Source: Gammaproteobacteria bacterium
Lineage (GTDB): Bacteria; Pseudomonadota; Gammaproteobacteria; Pseudomonadales; Azotimanducaceae
Length of the DNA: 64,000 nt
Assembly (NCBI GenBank): GCA_028824555.1
Contig: JAPPDJ010000041.1
Span: 9,525 to 73,524 of the forward strand
Reading direction: 5' to 3'
This document shows, in pieces, positions 8,165 through 17,128 of this stretch. Within the stretch, counting starts at the first letter, position 1; each line of letters opens with the position of its first letter. Under the pieces are notes generated by a model. It did no database searches. It was not told the DNA's origin and was given only the letters and a program-made list of their open reading frames with translations. A program made the position numbers and the translations under genes.

Positions 8165-9259
8165 TTAGCGAGCCACGTCGTCCGCGTGGATCTCGGCCGG
8201 CAACTCCCTGCCCTGCATGAAATCCACCATCAGCTTCGCGAGCCCCCTGCCCGCGTCTTCCTGAACGAAGTGGCCGGCGCCGCGGATGGTGACGTTCTGG
8301 GGCCTCGGCACGCGGGAAAGAAAGTCGACCTCGCGGCCCCGGGTGATGGGGTCCTGGTCCGTGAAGGCGACGAGAAACGGCTTGTCCCAGTTCTCGAACA
8401 CCGCCCAAGCCTCCTCGTTCTCGCGCAGTTGGGAAGGCACCAGATACGGCATGATCTGGGCCGCCGCCTTGTAGCGGCCGTCTGGGAACGGCGCCTCGTA
8501 AGCGGCCAGCACTGCCTCGTTGCCGCCCATCGTGGCCATGAGCCGCCCGATGGGCAGATCATCGATGTGATAGCTATAGGCCACCCAGCGCGGGAAGGTG
8601 ATGTTGGACACCAACTCCTCGAAGGTGAGCTCTCCTTCCCACCATACCGCGATCTTGAACAGCGGATAGCCCACCCAGCCTTGGATGCCGGTCGCAGCGG
8701 GGAGCGCCGTGTTGGAAACCACCACCCGCGCGAAGCGATCCGGCTCGGCCGCCACCACCCGAAGGCCAATGAGCCCTCCCCAGTCCTGGCCGAACAAGGT
8801 GGCCTCGGAAAGGTCGAGTGCCCGCGTCAGCGCCAGCATGTATTCGACCTGCATCGGATAGCTGTAGGCGTCTTCGTCCACGAACTTGTCGGAGCGGCCA
8901 AACCCCACCAGATCCGGCGCGACCACTCGGTAGCCAGCCGCGGTGAACTCAGGAATCATCTTGCGGAAGAGATAGCTCCACGTCGGCTCGCCATGGATGA
9001 GAAGCACCGTCTCGGCATCGCGGGGGCCCTCATCGACGTAGTGCAAACGGATGTCGCCGACCTGCAGATAGTTCGGCGCATAGGGGAAGTCCTCGAGGTC
9101 GGCAAAGCGCGCCTCCGGCGTCCGCAACACCCCCGGCCGAACCTCCTCCGCCTGCCCGAGGCAGGTACCCAGCAGGGCGATCAACGCGAGCACGCCCCTG
9201 CCGGCGTGTCGGCAACTCGCTGCACGAACCGCCGGGGTAGCGAAACTCGGCATCGTCAT
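8165..9259 (-). CDS. Secreted haloalkane-dehalogenase-like alpha/beta hydrolase
   Basis: A 364-residue protein. Residues about 20-38 form a signal peptide ending near Ala-Glu-Glu, so export is predicted. The mature part closely resembles the DhlA (HLD-I) subfamily: oxyanion segment HGEPTWSYLFRKMIP, nucleophile elbow GQDWGG with Asp159 and the halide-contacting Trp160, an acidic residue in DQDP (about 301-303) and a catalytic His in GAGHFVQED (about 330). Haloalkane dehalogenases hydrolyse a carbon-halogen bond through an alkyl-enzyme ester on the Asp. An Asp nucleophile also occurs in epoxide hydrolases, but those need cap Tyr residues I did not identify. ATG 9259 has GGAGGG at 6-nt spacing. 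Characterised haloalkane dehalogenases of this group are generally cytoplasmic, so the signal peptide is odd. Confidence 0.82.
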   Translation of the reverse strand: MTMPSFATPAVRAASCRHAGRGVLALIALLGTCLGQAEEVRPGVLRTPEARFADLEDFPYAPNYLQVGDIRLHYVDEGPRDAETVLLIHGEPTWSYLFRKMIPEFTAAGYRVVAPDLVGFGRSDKFVDEDAYSYPMQVEYMLALTRALDLSEATLFGQDWGGLIGLRVVAAEPDRFARVVVSNTALPAATGIQGWVGYPLFKIAVWWEGELTFEELVSNITFPRWVAYSYHIDDLPIGRLMATMGGNEAVLAAYEAPFPDGRYKAAAQIMPYLVPSQLRENEEAWAVFENWDKPFLVAFTDQDPITRGREVDFLSRVPRPQNVTIRGAGHFVQEDAGRGLAKLMVDFMQGRELPAEIHADDVAR

Positions 9260-9461
9260 CCCGTACCCTCCATCACTGCTCGAACAGGCCGCAGGGCCAC
9301 CAGACTCGGAAAAACCACATCTCCGATTGTAGTGCGCCACCACGGCGGATCTGATGGCCGCAGGACGCTGGAGCCGGATGGAGACGATGGGGAGGACGAA
9401 ATACTGGTGTCGGAAGCCCCGTGATATCGGCCGTGGGGCGCATGAAGGTAAGCTCAACGCT

Positions 9462-12400
9462 ATGAACAGTGCAGTCCAACGCAGTGCCTTCGTGCTGCTT
9501 GCGCTCGCTTGCGCGGGAGCGCAGTTGGCGTGGGGCAATGGCGAGGAGTTGTATCTCGAGTGCCCCTGCCGCGTGGTGGGGACCGGGGAACGGCTCACTG
9601 TCGCGGCTGGGGTGCGGAGTTTTCGGGATACCAATAGCTCGCCGCTCAGGATCGTCGTTCGGGGGCGGCGGCATCCCGAGGAGAGCTGGAACTACGATCG
9701 GCTCGGCGTCGTTCAGGTGACGGATTCCGTGCCGGCGAATGGGCGCCTTCCCCGCAAAGCCTCGTCGACTCGCTTTGCGGTGGACATTGCCGGGGAACGA
9801 ACGCTCGAGCTCGTGCTTGAGGAGCTCGAGGGCGATGACTGGGTGGAGCAGGACCGGACGCTGATGGAGGCACCGGTGAATCCCGCCCGTCGGTTCCGGG
9901 TGGACGATCTCGATTACCTGAAGGACACCGACGGCGATGGTGTGGCCGACGCCAACGAGAGGCTGCGCCGCACCGATCCGGATGACTCCGAGTCCACCCC
10001 AGGTCGATCCACGATCGATGTGGTGGTGCTCTACAGCGCCGGCTACGAGGAGCAATACCGCAATCCCACCACTCGAATCGCGCACTTGTTCACAGTCGCC
10101 AACGAAATCGTCGATACCAGCGGGATCGACATGCGCTTTCGGGTCGTGGGTGTGGTTCCGGTGGAAATCGAGGACGAGGAGAACTCGTCGAGCAGGGTCG
10201 ATGTGGCGACCGTGCGGCTGGCCGCCGAACGGCACGCGGCCGACGTGACCGTCGTGTTCCGCTCAAGCCCGGCGGATGTGGGTTCCTGCGGCTGGTCGCC
10301 GGTGGGCGCCTATCGCAGCCGCGGGCACTTCGGCGCGGAGGAACTGCAAGCGCTCTCCGGCTGGTACGCCACCGTGGTCGGTCGCTGTAGCGGCCGCACG
10401 CTGGCGCACGAGCTCGGCCACTTGATGGGCCTGCACCATTCCGTGTGGCAAGACGACTTTGGCACCTGGCGCTGGTCTCGGGGCTACGGCGTGGAGGGCG
10501 ACTTCCACACCACCATGTCCTACGGCAGCGGCGGCGTCAGCATCGCGGTGTTCTCCAATCCCGACCTGAACTGCACGGGTCTGCTTCAGGAAGAGAAGCC
10601 GTGCGGTGCCGAGCTCGACGAGGTGGACGCTTCCGACTCCACGACTAGCTTGGACGCCGTTCGCTTCCTCATCGCCGCCCATCGCAAGGGGCTTCCGGAT
10701 GCTGACCGCGACGGTTTCGTGGACCCCGTGGACGCCATGCCGAACGATGCCGACGAATGGTGGGACACCGACGGCGATGGCACCGGCGACAACGCCGACC
10801 TCGACGACGACGACGATGGGCGCAACGATGTCATCGATGCGTTCCCCCGCGACCCATCGGAAACCCTCGACACGGACGGCGACGGTGTCGGCAACAACGC
10901 GGACCCATTCCCCGAAGACGCAAGCGAAACCGCCGACACCGACGGCGACGGCGTGGGTGACAACGCCGACGCCTTTCCTGAAGACCCTACCGAATCTGTC
11001 GACAGCGATGGCGACGGTGTCGGCGACAATGCCGATGCCTTTCCCGAGGACGCCACCGAGTTCGCCGACACCGATGGCGACGAGGCCGGCGACAGGGCGG
11101 ATCCGGACGCCGATGGCGACGGCGTGGAGGACGGGTTGGACCTGTTCCCGGCAGATGCCGCGCGATCCGAACTGGCGTCCTGGCTGTTCATAGGTGAGCA
11201 GGAGGGCGACTTGCTGGGCACGGGCCTCGCCGGTGACGACAGCACCTTTGTGGTGACCGCCCCGGGATTCGATGCTAACGCGGCCAAGGATGCCGGAGCC
11301 GTCTATCTTCTTGCCAAATCGGACCTTGCCGCGCTCGATGCCGCCGACGGCAGCGCCGATCGCCGCATTCACCTGCAACACATCGAGTCAAGCGACGCCT
11401 CTTGGCGCATCGAGGGGGCCGCGGCGGGTGCCGAAGCCGGCGCCAGCGTCGCGAGCGCCGGCGACATGGACGGCGATGACATCGCCGACGCATTGATTGG
11501 TACACCGGGACAACGATGCGCATCCGGCGGCCGCGACTGCGGGGGCCTCTACTTCGTCTCGGGCACTGACCTCGCGGCCGCCGACGCCGCCGATGGCAGC
11601 ACCGACCGCACCGTGTCGCTCGCCGAGATTGGCAGCGAGCCAGCATCCTGGGTGATTCGCGGCGGCACTGCCGGCAGCCGCTTCGGCGCCAGCGTAGCGT
11701 TCGCGGGAGCGAGCGACGACGGCAACTTCCTCATGCTCGTCGGCGCCCCGGCCCGCACAGATGCCACGCCAAGGCGAGCTCCCGGTGGCGCCTATCTGCT
11801 TTCTACCGAGCGGCTTGCCGCCGCCGATGCCGCCGACGGCGACACTGACGGCAGCATCGGGATCGACCATCTCGTAAGCGAGCGAGGCAATTGGCAACTC
11901 ACAGGCGAGGCGCGAGGAGATGCAGCAGGGGCTGGCGTGGCCTTCGTGCCAGACATCGACGGCGACAGCAGCCCGGAAGCGTTGATCGGCGCATCCCATC
12001 GGGTTGCAGACGGTCGCGCCGAGGCCGGCGCCGCCTACCTAGTGTCGAGTGGTGATCTCAGCGACGCCGACGCAGCCGACGGCAACGCCGATCGCGCGAT
12101 TGCGCTGCGCCAAGTGGCCGCGCTTGGGGGGTCCTGGAAGCTCACCGGCGAGGCGAGCCGCGACCGCGCTGGGAGCACGGTTTCCGCTGCCACGGACATC
12201 GATGCCGGCGTGTGGCTGCTGGCCGGTCGGCACATTGTCGCGACGGCAGACCTCGCTTCCGCAGACGCGGGCGACGGCACCACCGACGGAGTAATCGACC
12301 TCGGCCGGGTGACATGGCGACCGAATTCCTGGGAGTTGCCACGCGGAGGGCGCTACTGGCTCGCAGACGAGCTGTATGGGGACGGCCATCCGGTGGTCGT

Positions 12401-15113
12401 CACGGCGCGGCCGTGGGGCTTCGGAACCGTGTGGCTGATGTCTGGCGCAAAGCTCGCCGCGGCCGACGGCGTGGACGAGCTCGACGGCTTTGTCGATCCC
12501 ACCGGGGCGCTGGCGCGGAAACACTCGTGGCGAGTGCGCGGCGCACGCTCGACGGACCGCTTGGGCAGCATGGTCGCGCCGATTGGCGATGTGGACGGCG
12601 ACGGCGCGAACGACCTGTTGCTCGGTGCCCCCGGTGGCGCTGACAGCTTCGGCCCAGGGCTCGCCTATCTCCTGCTGGCGGCGGACTTGGCGGCCCTCGA
12701 CCGCGCCGACCGCAAGCACAATCGAGCACTGCACCTTGGCAACTTTGCCGGCGACACGGACGGCGACGGCACGGCCAACCCGCTCGACGTGGACGACGAT
12801 GACGACGGCGTTCCAGACGTGTCCGATGCCTTCCCCCTCGATCCGACGGAATGGAGCGATATCGACGGCGACTTCGTCGGCGACGAGGCGGACGTCTTCC
12901 CCGACAACGTTGCCGAAGCATTCGACACCGACGGCGACGGCATTGGCGACAACGCCGACACGGATGACGACGGCGACGGCATCGCCGACGCAGACGATCC
13001 GCGCCCTCGCGACACGGACGACGACGGCTTGCCGAACCGCATCGATCCCGACGACGACAACGACGGTGTAGCGGACGAGGAGGACGATCTGCCCCTCGTC
13101 GCGAGCGAAAGCGTGGACACCGACGGCGACGGTCGCGGCAACCGCGCGGACACCGACGACGACAACGACGGCGTGCTTGATCGCGACGACGCCTTCCCCC
13201 TTGACGCCAGCGAATCGGTGGACAGCGACGGCGATGGCGTGGGCGACAACGCCGACGCCTTCCCGCAAGACGCCACCGAACAGGCCGACACCGACGGCGA
13301 CGGCACCGGCGACAATGCCGACACCGACGACGATGGCGACGGCATTCCGGATGCGACGGATGCCTTTCCCCTTGATGCAGATGCGACCCGAGACGCGGAT
13401 GGCGATGGCGTGGCGAACGGCCGCGACGCCTTCCCACGCGACGCCGCGGAGTGGAGCGACGCCGACGCCGATGGTGTCGGTGACAACGCGGACACCGACG
13501 ATGACAACGACGGCGTGAACGATGACGAGGATGTGTTCCCCACCGATCCGACCCGAACCTCGTTCACGTCCTATCGCTTCGAGCCGGAAGCCGGCAACGA
13601 CCGGCTCGGCGTGAGCGTCGCCTCCGCCGGCGACTTGGACGGCGACGGCCGGCCGGAAGTGCTGCTCGGCGCATCGATGCACGACGAGTGGGGGGCGGTC
13701 TATGTCCTCTCCAGCCAAGACCTCGCGAGTGCCGATGCGGCCGATGGCTTGCGCGACGGGCGCATCGTTGTCTCCCGCATCGCGGCGCAGCCAAGTTCGT
13801 GGAAGCTCGTCGGCGAGGAGGGCCTTGCCGCAGGAAGTGCGCTCGCGCCTGTCGGCGACCTCGATGGCGACGGCGTGGACGAGTTCGGGGTCGGTGCCGC
13901 CGAACTCGTGGGCGGCGTGTATCTGGTCTCCGCTGCCAATCTCGCCGCCGCGGACGCCGCCGACGGGGCGGCGGACGGCGAGGTCAATCTCGGCGAGCTC
14001 ACCGTTCGCACGGGGTCTTGGAAGCTAACCGGCGGCTGGGGCGCTTGCATGGGGTGCAGCCTGGTCGACGTTCCGGGCGCGCGCCTGATGATCGGCCAGC
14101 CTGGGCGGGGAGTGGGCGATGAACCCGGCACGACGCATCTCATCGCCTCACCCGGTCTCGCCGCACTCGACGGCAGCGATGGCGATGCCGATGGCGAAAT
14201 CTCGATGTCGAACCACGTCACGCGGCGCTTTGTCGGCGAACGCGAACGAGACTCGGCCGGCAACTCCTTGAGCTCTGCGGACTTCGATGGCGACGGCGAG
14301 GCGGATGTGGTCATCGCGGCGTTCGGCTTCGATGCGGACCGGCGCAACAACGGCGCGGTCTATCTGGTCGGCAGCCGCGATTTCTCCGCGAGTCGAGTCG
14401 AGCTTGGCGCCATCGCCGACGACACCCATTCATGGAAGATCGTCGGCAAGGCCGGCGGCGAGCACGTCGGTCAAGGCGTCGCGACCGGCGATGTGGACGG
14501 CGACGGCCAGCCAGACCTCGTCTTCACCCAAGACAGCGGCGCAGTCGCCAACGTGGTTCTTGGTACCCGCGCCAACCTCGCCCGACTCGACCGCGCCGAC
14601 GGCGAGCGCGACGGCGTGATCGTAAGCGAGAACGTCGGCACCCGCCCAGGGAGCTGGCGCATCACCCGCTCGCGCGACTGGTTTGCTCCCCGCGTGGTGA
14701 ACGGCCACATCGCCACCATCGAGTTCGACGGCGATGGCTTTGCGGACCTCTTGGTGGGTCTCAATGACGAGTTCACCTCCGGCGCCGCGCCGTTCGCCCG
14801 CGCCTACCTCATCTCCGCCGCTGCCGTGGTTGCCAAACCACCCGGCGAACTGCCGGTTGCGGATTTGGTGAAGGAAGGCGCGGCCTATGCACTGTCCGAA
14901 CCCTTCGACAGCGAATACGGCGAGGCAACTGTGGCCAGCGCCGGTGACACCGACGGCGATGGCCTCACCGATTTCCTGATCGGCGTCAGCTGGTGGAATA
15001 CCGCCGGCACGGCGTACCTCGTCAGCGCCGCCGACCTCCCTCACCTCGACGCCGCCGACGGCAGAAGGGACCACCGCATCGACCTATCCCGCATCGTCAC
15101 ACCACGGCCTTGA
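9462..15113 (+). CDS. Giant secreted reprolysin-like metalloprotease with TSP3 and FG-GAP repeats
   Basis: A 1883-residue protein. ATG 9462 precedes a signal peptide (residues 1-25, cleavage near AWG); the frame extends upstream without further features. Residues about 180-380 form a metzincin domain with zinc site HELGHLMGLHH (316-326) and Met-turn TTMSYG (M352). A lone Asp-rich TSP3-like unit lies near 157. Two blocks of thrombospondin type 3 calcium-binding repeats (DTDGDGVGDNAD pattern) cover about 413-570 and 1099-1363. Between and after them lie about 13 copies of an FG-GAP/beta-propeller module whose signature is 'DLAAADAADG..D..I.L......SW.L.GE' followed by 'D.DGDG..D.LIG'. The protein is probably cell-surface or extracellular and calcium-stabilised, with adhesive plus proteolytic potential. 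No sorting anchor was recognised at the C-terminus. Long runs of GAC/GGC codons make the gene internally repetitive. Confidence 0.88.
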   Translation: MNSAVQRSAFVLLALACAGAQLAWGNGEELYLECPCRVVGTGERLTVAAGVRSFRDTNSSPLRIVVRGRRHPEESWNYDRLGVVQVTDSVPANGRLPRKASSTRFAVDIAGERTLELVLEELEGDDWVEQDRTLMEAPVNPARRFRVDDLDYLKDTDGDGVADANERLRRTDPDDSESTPGRSTIDVVVLYSAGYEEQYRNPTTRIAHLFTVANEIVDTSGIDMRFRVVGVVPVEIEDEENSSSRVDVATVRLAAERHAADVTVVFRSSPADVGSCGWSPVGAYRSRGHFGAEELQALSGWYATVVGRCSGRTLAHELGHLMGLHHSVWQDDFGTWRWSRGYGVEGDFHTTMSYGSGGVSIAVFSNPDLNCTGLLQEEKPCGAELDEVDASDSTTSLDAVRFLIAAHRKGLPDADRDGFVDPVDAMPNDADEWWDTDGDGTGDNADLDDDDDGRNDVIDAFPRDPSETLDTDGDGVGNNADPFPEDASETADTDGDGVGDNADAFPEDPTESVDSDGDGVGDNADAFPEDATEFADTDGDEAGDRADPDADGDGVEDGLDLFPADAARSELASWLFIGEQEGDLLGTGLAGDDSTFVVTAPGFDANAAKDAGAVYLLAKSDLAALDAADGSADRRIHLQHIESSDASWRIEGAAAGAEAGASVASAGDMDGDDIADALIGTPGQRCASGGRDCGGLYFVSGTDLAAADAADGSTDRTVSLAEIGSEPASWVIRGGTAGSRFGASVAFAGASDDGNFLMLVGAPARTDATPRRAPGGAYLLSTERLAAADAADGDTDGSIGIDHLVSERGNWQLTGEARGDAAGAGVAFVPDIDGDSSPEALIGASHRVADGRAEAGAAYLVSSGDLSDADAADGNADRAIALRQVAALGGSWKLTGEASRDRAGSTVSAATDIDAGVWLLAGRHIVATADLASADAGDGTTDGVIDLGRVTWRPNSWELPRGGRYWLADELYGDGHPVVVTARPWGFGTVWLMSGAKLAAADGVDELDGFVDPTGALARKHSWRVRGARSTDRLGSMVAPIGDVDGDGANDLLLGAPGGADSFGPGLAYLLLAADLAALDRADRKHNRALHLGNFAGDTDGDGTANPLDVDDDDDGVPDVSDAFPLDPTEWSDIDGDFVGDEADVFPDNVAEAFDTDGDGIGDNADTDDDGDGIADADDPRPRDTDDDGLPNRIDPDDDNDGVADEEDDLPLVASESVDTDGDGRGNRADTDDDNDGVLDRDDAFPLDASESVDSDGDGVGDNADAFPQDATEQADTDGDGTGDNADTDDDGDGIPDATDAFPLDADATRDADGDGVANGRDAFPRDAAEWSDADADGVGDNADTDDDNDGVNDDEDVFPTDPTRTSFTSYRFEPEAGNDRLGVSVASAGDLDGDGRPEVLLGASMHDEWGAVYVLSSQDLASADAADGLRDGRIVVSRIAAQPSSWKLVGEEGLAAGSALAPVGDLDGDGVDEFGVGAAELVGGVYLVSAANLAAADAADGAADGEVNLGELTVRTGSWKLTGGWGACMGCSLVDVPGARLMIGQPGRGVGDEPGTTHLIASPGLAALDGSDGDADGEISMSNHVTRRFVGERERDSAGNSLSSADFDGDGEADVVIAAFGFDADRRNNGAVYLVGSRDFSASRVELGAIADDTHSWKIVGKAGGEHVGQGVATGDVDGDGQPDLVFTQDSGAVANVVLGTRANLARLDRADGERDGVIVSENVGTRPGSWRITRSRDWFAPRVVNGHIATIEFDGDGFADLLVGLNDEFTSGAAPFARAYLISAAAVVAKPPGELPVADLVKEGAAYALSEPFDSEYGEATVASAGDTDGDGLTDFLIGVSWWNTAGTAYLVSAADLPHLDAADGRRDHRIDLSRIVTPRP

Positions 15114-15171
15114 AAGACGCCGAGGACCGGTCTGGGGTCGCTACCCCGCCGAGACGGGCCCTCGGATGACG

Positions 15172-16994
15172 CTACAGGGCCTGGTTCTCCATCTGTGGGT
15201 GTTGTGGGGGGAACAGCACGGGCAGGAGGCGCTTGGCGTCGCCGCGGACGGCAATCCCGTTTTCGGCCACGATCTCCGCTGGGTCTTCCGTACCGAGCAG
15301 CAGTTGAGCCATTGCTTGGTTGCCGGCGATGGCGTTGCTGCCGGTAGCGCCCGGGCGGACTTCCACAGTGCCGCTGTGCACCGCCACCGTGACTGCCTCT
15401 TCGGTACCGTCCACTCGAAGCTCGAAGGCCAGCGTGCCCTGCCAGTCCGCCAGTTCCGACGCCAGCAACCGCTCGTGCAGTATGGGTGCGAGCTTAGTCA
15501 TCGTCGACTTCAGGTCGATGATCTTCAGCAGGTACCAACGCGCCTTGCCGAGTCGCGTGCCGGTCGCCAGTCGGCATGAACTCATCTGGCGCAACCGCAC
15601 ACCGACTGGGCTTTTGTAGTGCAGTCGGTCGAACAGCAGTTCCTCGCAGCCTAAACCGCCGGCGATGGAACGCAGCGCCGCCAGGCACGCGTTCGCATCG
15701 CCCGCCACCTCGTCCACCCAGAGGCAACCATCTGACTCCGGATCGACGCTGACATAGCCTCGCGTGTCGCCTCCGCTGTGCCAGCGATAGGTCTTGAACA
15801 ACCCCGGATGCTTGTTCAGACGGTAGGTGGGCCGCCGCACCGTGCCGGTCAGGCCGCTATGTGTAGCGTTGTAGGCGGTCGCAAGGTCGTCCCGATGCAC
15901 GGCATCGATGCGCTCAAGCGCCGGCGCGCTGGCCGCTGGCAGATCGGCCGTGGCCACGCGCCACGTCAGCGCCCGCCAGCCGCGCGTGAACCCTTGCTGC
16001 AGCCAGAGGGCGTCGTCGTCGAAGGTGATGGCCAGATCGTAGCCAGCGTTGCGCATCGCCCCGACCGCAGCCGTTGCCGTCTGCTCGAGAATCTCGCCGC
16101 GTTGCCCGGCGATGTCGGGATGCACCACGTCGCCGTTGATGCCGGCAACGCGCACTTCGGCCGTGCCAATGCGCATCGTCAGGTCGTAGGCGTTGAGCGC
16201 TGCGACGAGGCGCTCGACGTCGTCGCTGTCGGGGGCGAAAGCCACGCGTGACACGTTCCAGTCGGCGTGGCTGTCCGCGAGCCGACCGGCGCGCCACTGC
16301 CCACGCGCAGGATGATTCTCCGCCTCGAAGAGGTTGTAGATAGCCGCTGCATCTTCGCTCGGGTCTGGGGATGCGAGGCGCAGGACACGATCGGCGAAGC
16401 GTGCGTCGCGCGACGGGCGGTTGCTTTCGAGAAACTGTTTGGCCATGCCAGACATGCTCCTTCTGAGTTTGGGTTTCGCGTCGTGCAAGCGCTTTTTCAC
16501 GGTGGTCAGCGGCAGATCGAGGAAGGTCGCCACCTGGCGGCCCGATCGCTGGCCGATGTAGTAGAGCGACACCACCTCACGCTGGCCTGCCGGCAACGAA
16601 CCGATGGCCTGTCCGACAAGGCGGGCGATCTCGGCCTGCTCTGCCGCTGTCGCCGGCTCCATGTCGTCGGCCGTCAGACGCTCGTCTCCCTCTGTCAGCG
16701 ACTCGGTGACGGGGCGGCAGCGGCGCAGGCGATCGCAATGCTTGAACACCACGGTACGCAGCCAACTGACGAACGCCTCCGGATGCCGCAACGTCGGCAG
16801 CTTGCGGAAGGCGTCGAGAAACGCCTCTGCGCCGCGTCCTCGGCAAGGTGATAGTCGCCAAGCAGGGAGAAGGCGTAGCCAACCGCCATGTCCTGGAACC
16901 GCACGACGAGGCCGTGAAACGCGCCAAGCTGACCAGCTTGCGCCCGCTTCACCTCCGTCGCCAACGATTCGTGGTCAATCTTGGATGGCTGCAT
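15172..16994 (-). pseudogene. ECF sigma factor fused to GNAT/Eis-like domain, with a frameshift
   Basis: Reading from ATG 16994, the N-terminus is an ECF sigma region 2 (AFHGLVVRFQDMAVGYAFSLLGDYHLAEDAAQ). At about 16826-16829 the frame breaks: the expected continuation EAFLDAFRKLPTLRHPEAFVSWL appears only one frame over, as if one G of a CAGGAG stretch were missing. The second frame then runs to the stop at 15172 with sigma region 4 (LPAGQREVVSLYYIGQRSGRQVATFL...TTVKKRL). After it come about 400 residues resembling a GNAT acetyltransferase plus a C-terminal SCP2-like domain, as in Eis proteins (ending AVRGDAKRLLPVLFPPQHPQM). Each part is intact apart from the single shift, so a sequencing or assembly error or a very recent mutation are both possible. 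It lies next to a second ECF gene at 17129. Confidence 0.75.
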
Positions 16995-17128
16995 CGCTGC
17001 CCTGGCTCTCCGATTCCATGCACTTGCCCGGCAAAGACCCACGCCGTTCGGAAATGGATACTCGCATTTGCGTCCAGACTCCAAACGACAGTCGTTCTAC
17101 GGCGAGACTCGCCCTCCCCTTACGGGCG

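Noticed and set aside
12039-13718. 559-residue minus-strand frame opposite the metalloprotease
   Set aside because: Val/Ala/Gly-rich mirror of the Asp-rich TSP3 repeats; no signal, domain or ribosome-binding site.
16820-16835. Programmed ribosomal frameshift in the ECF-GNAT gene
   Set aside because: No heptameric slippery sequence or downstream pseudoknot is apparent; a one-base loss explains it more simply.
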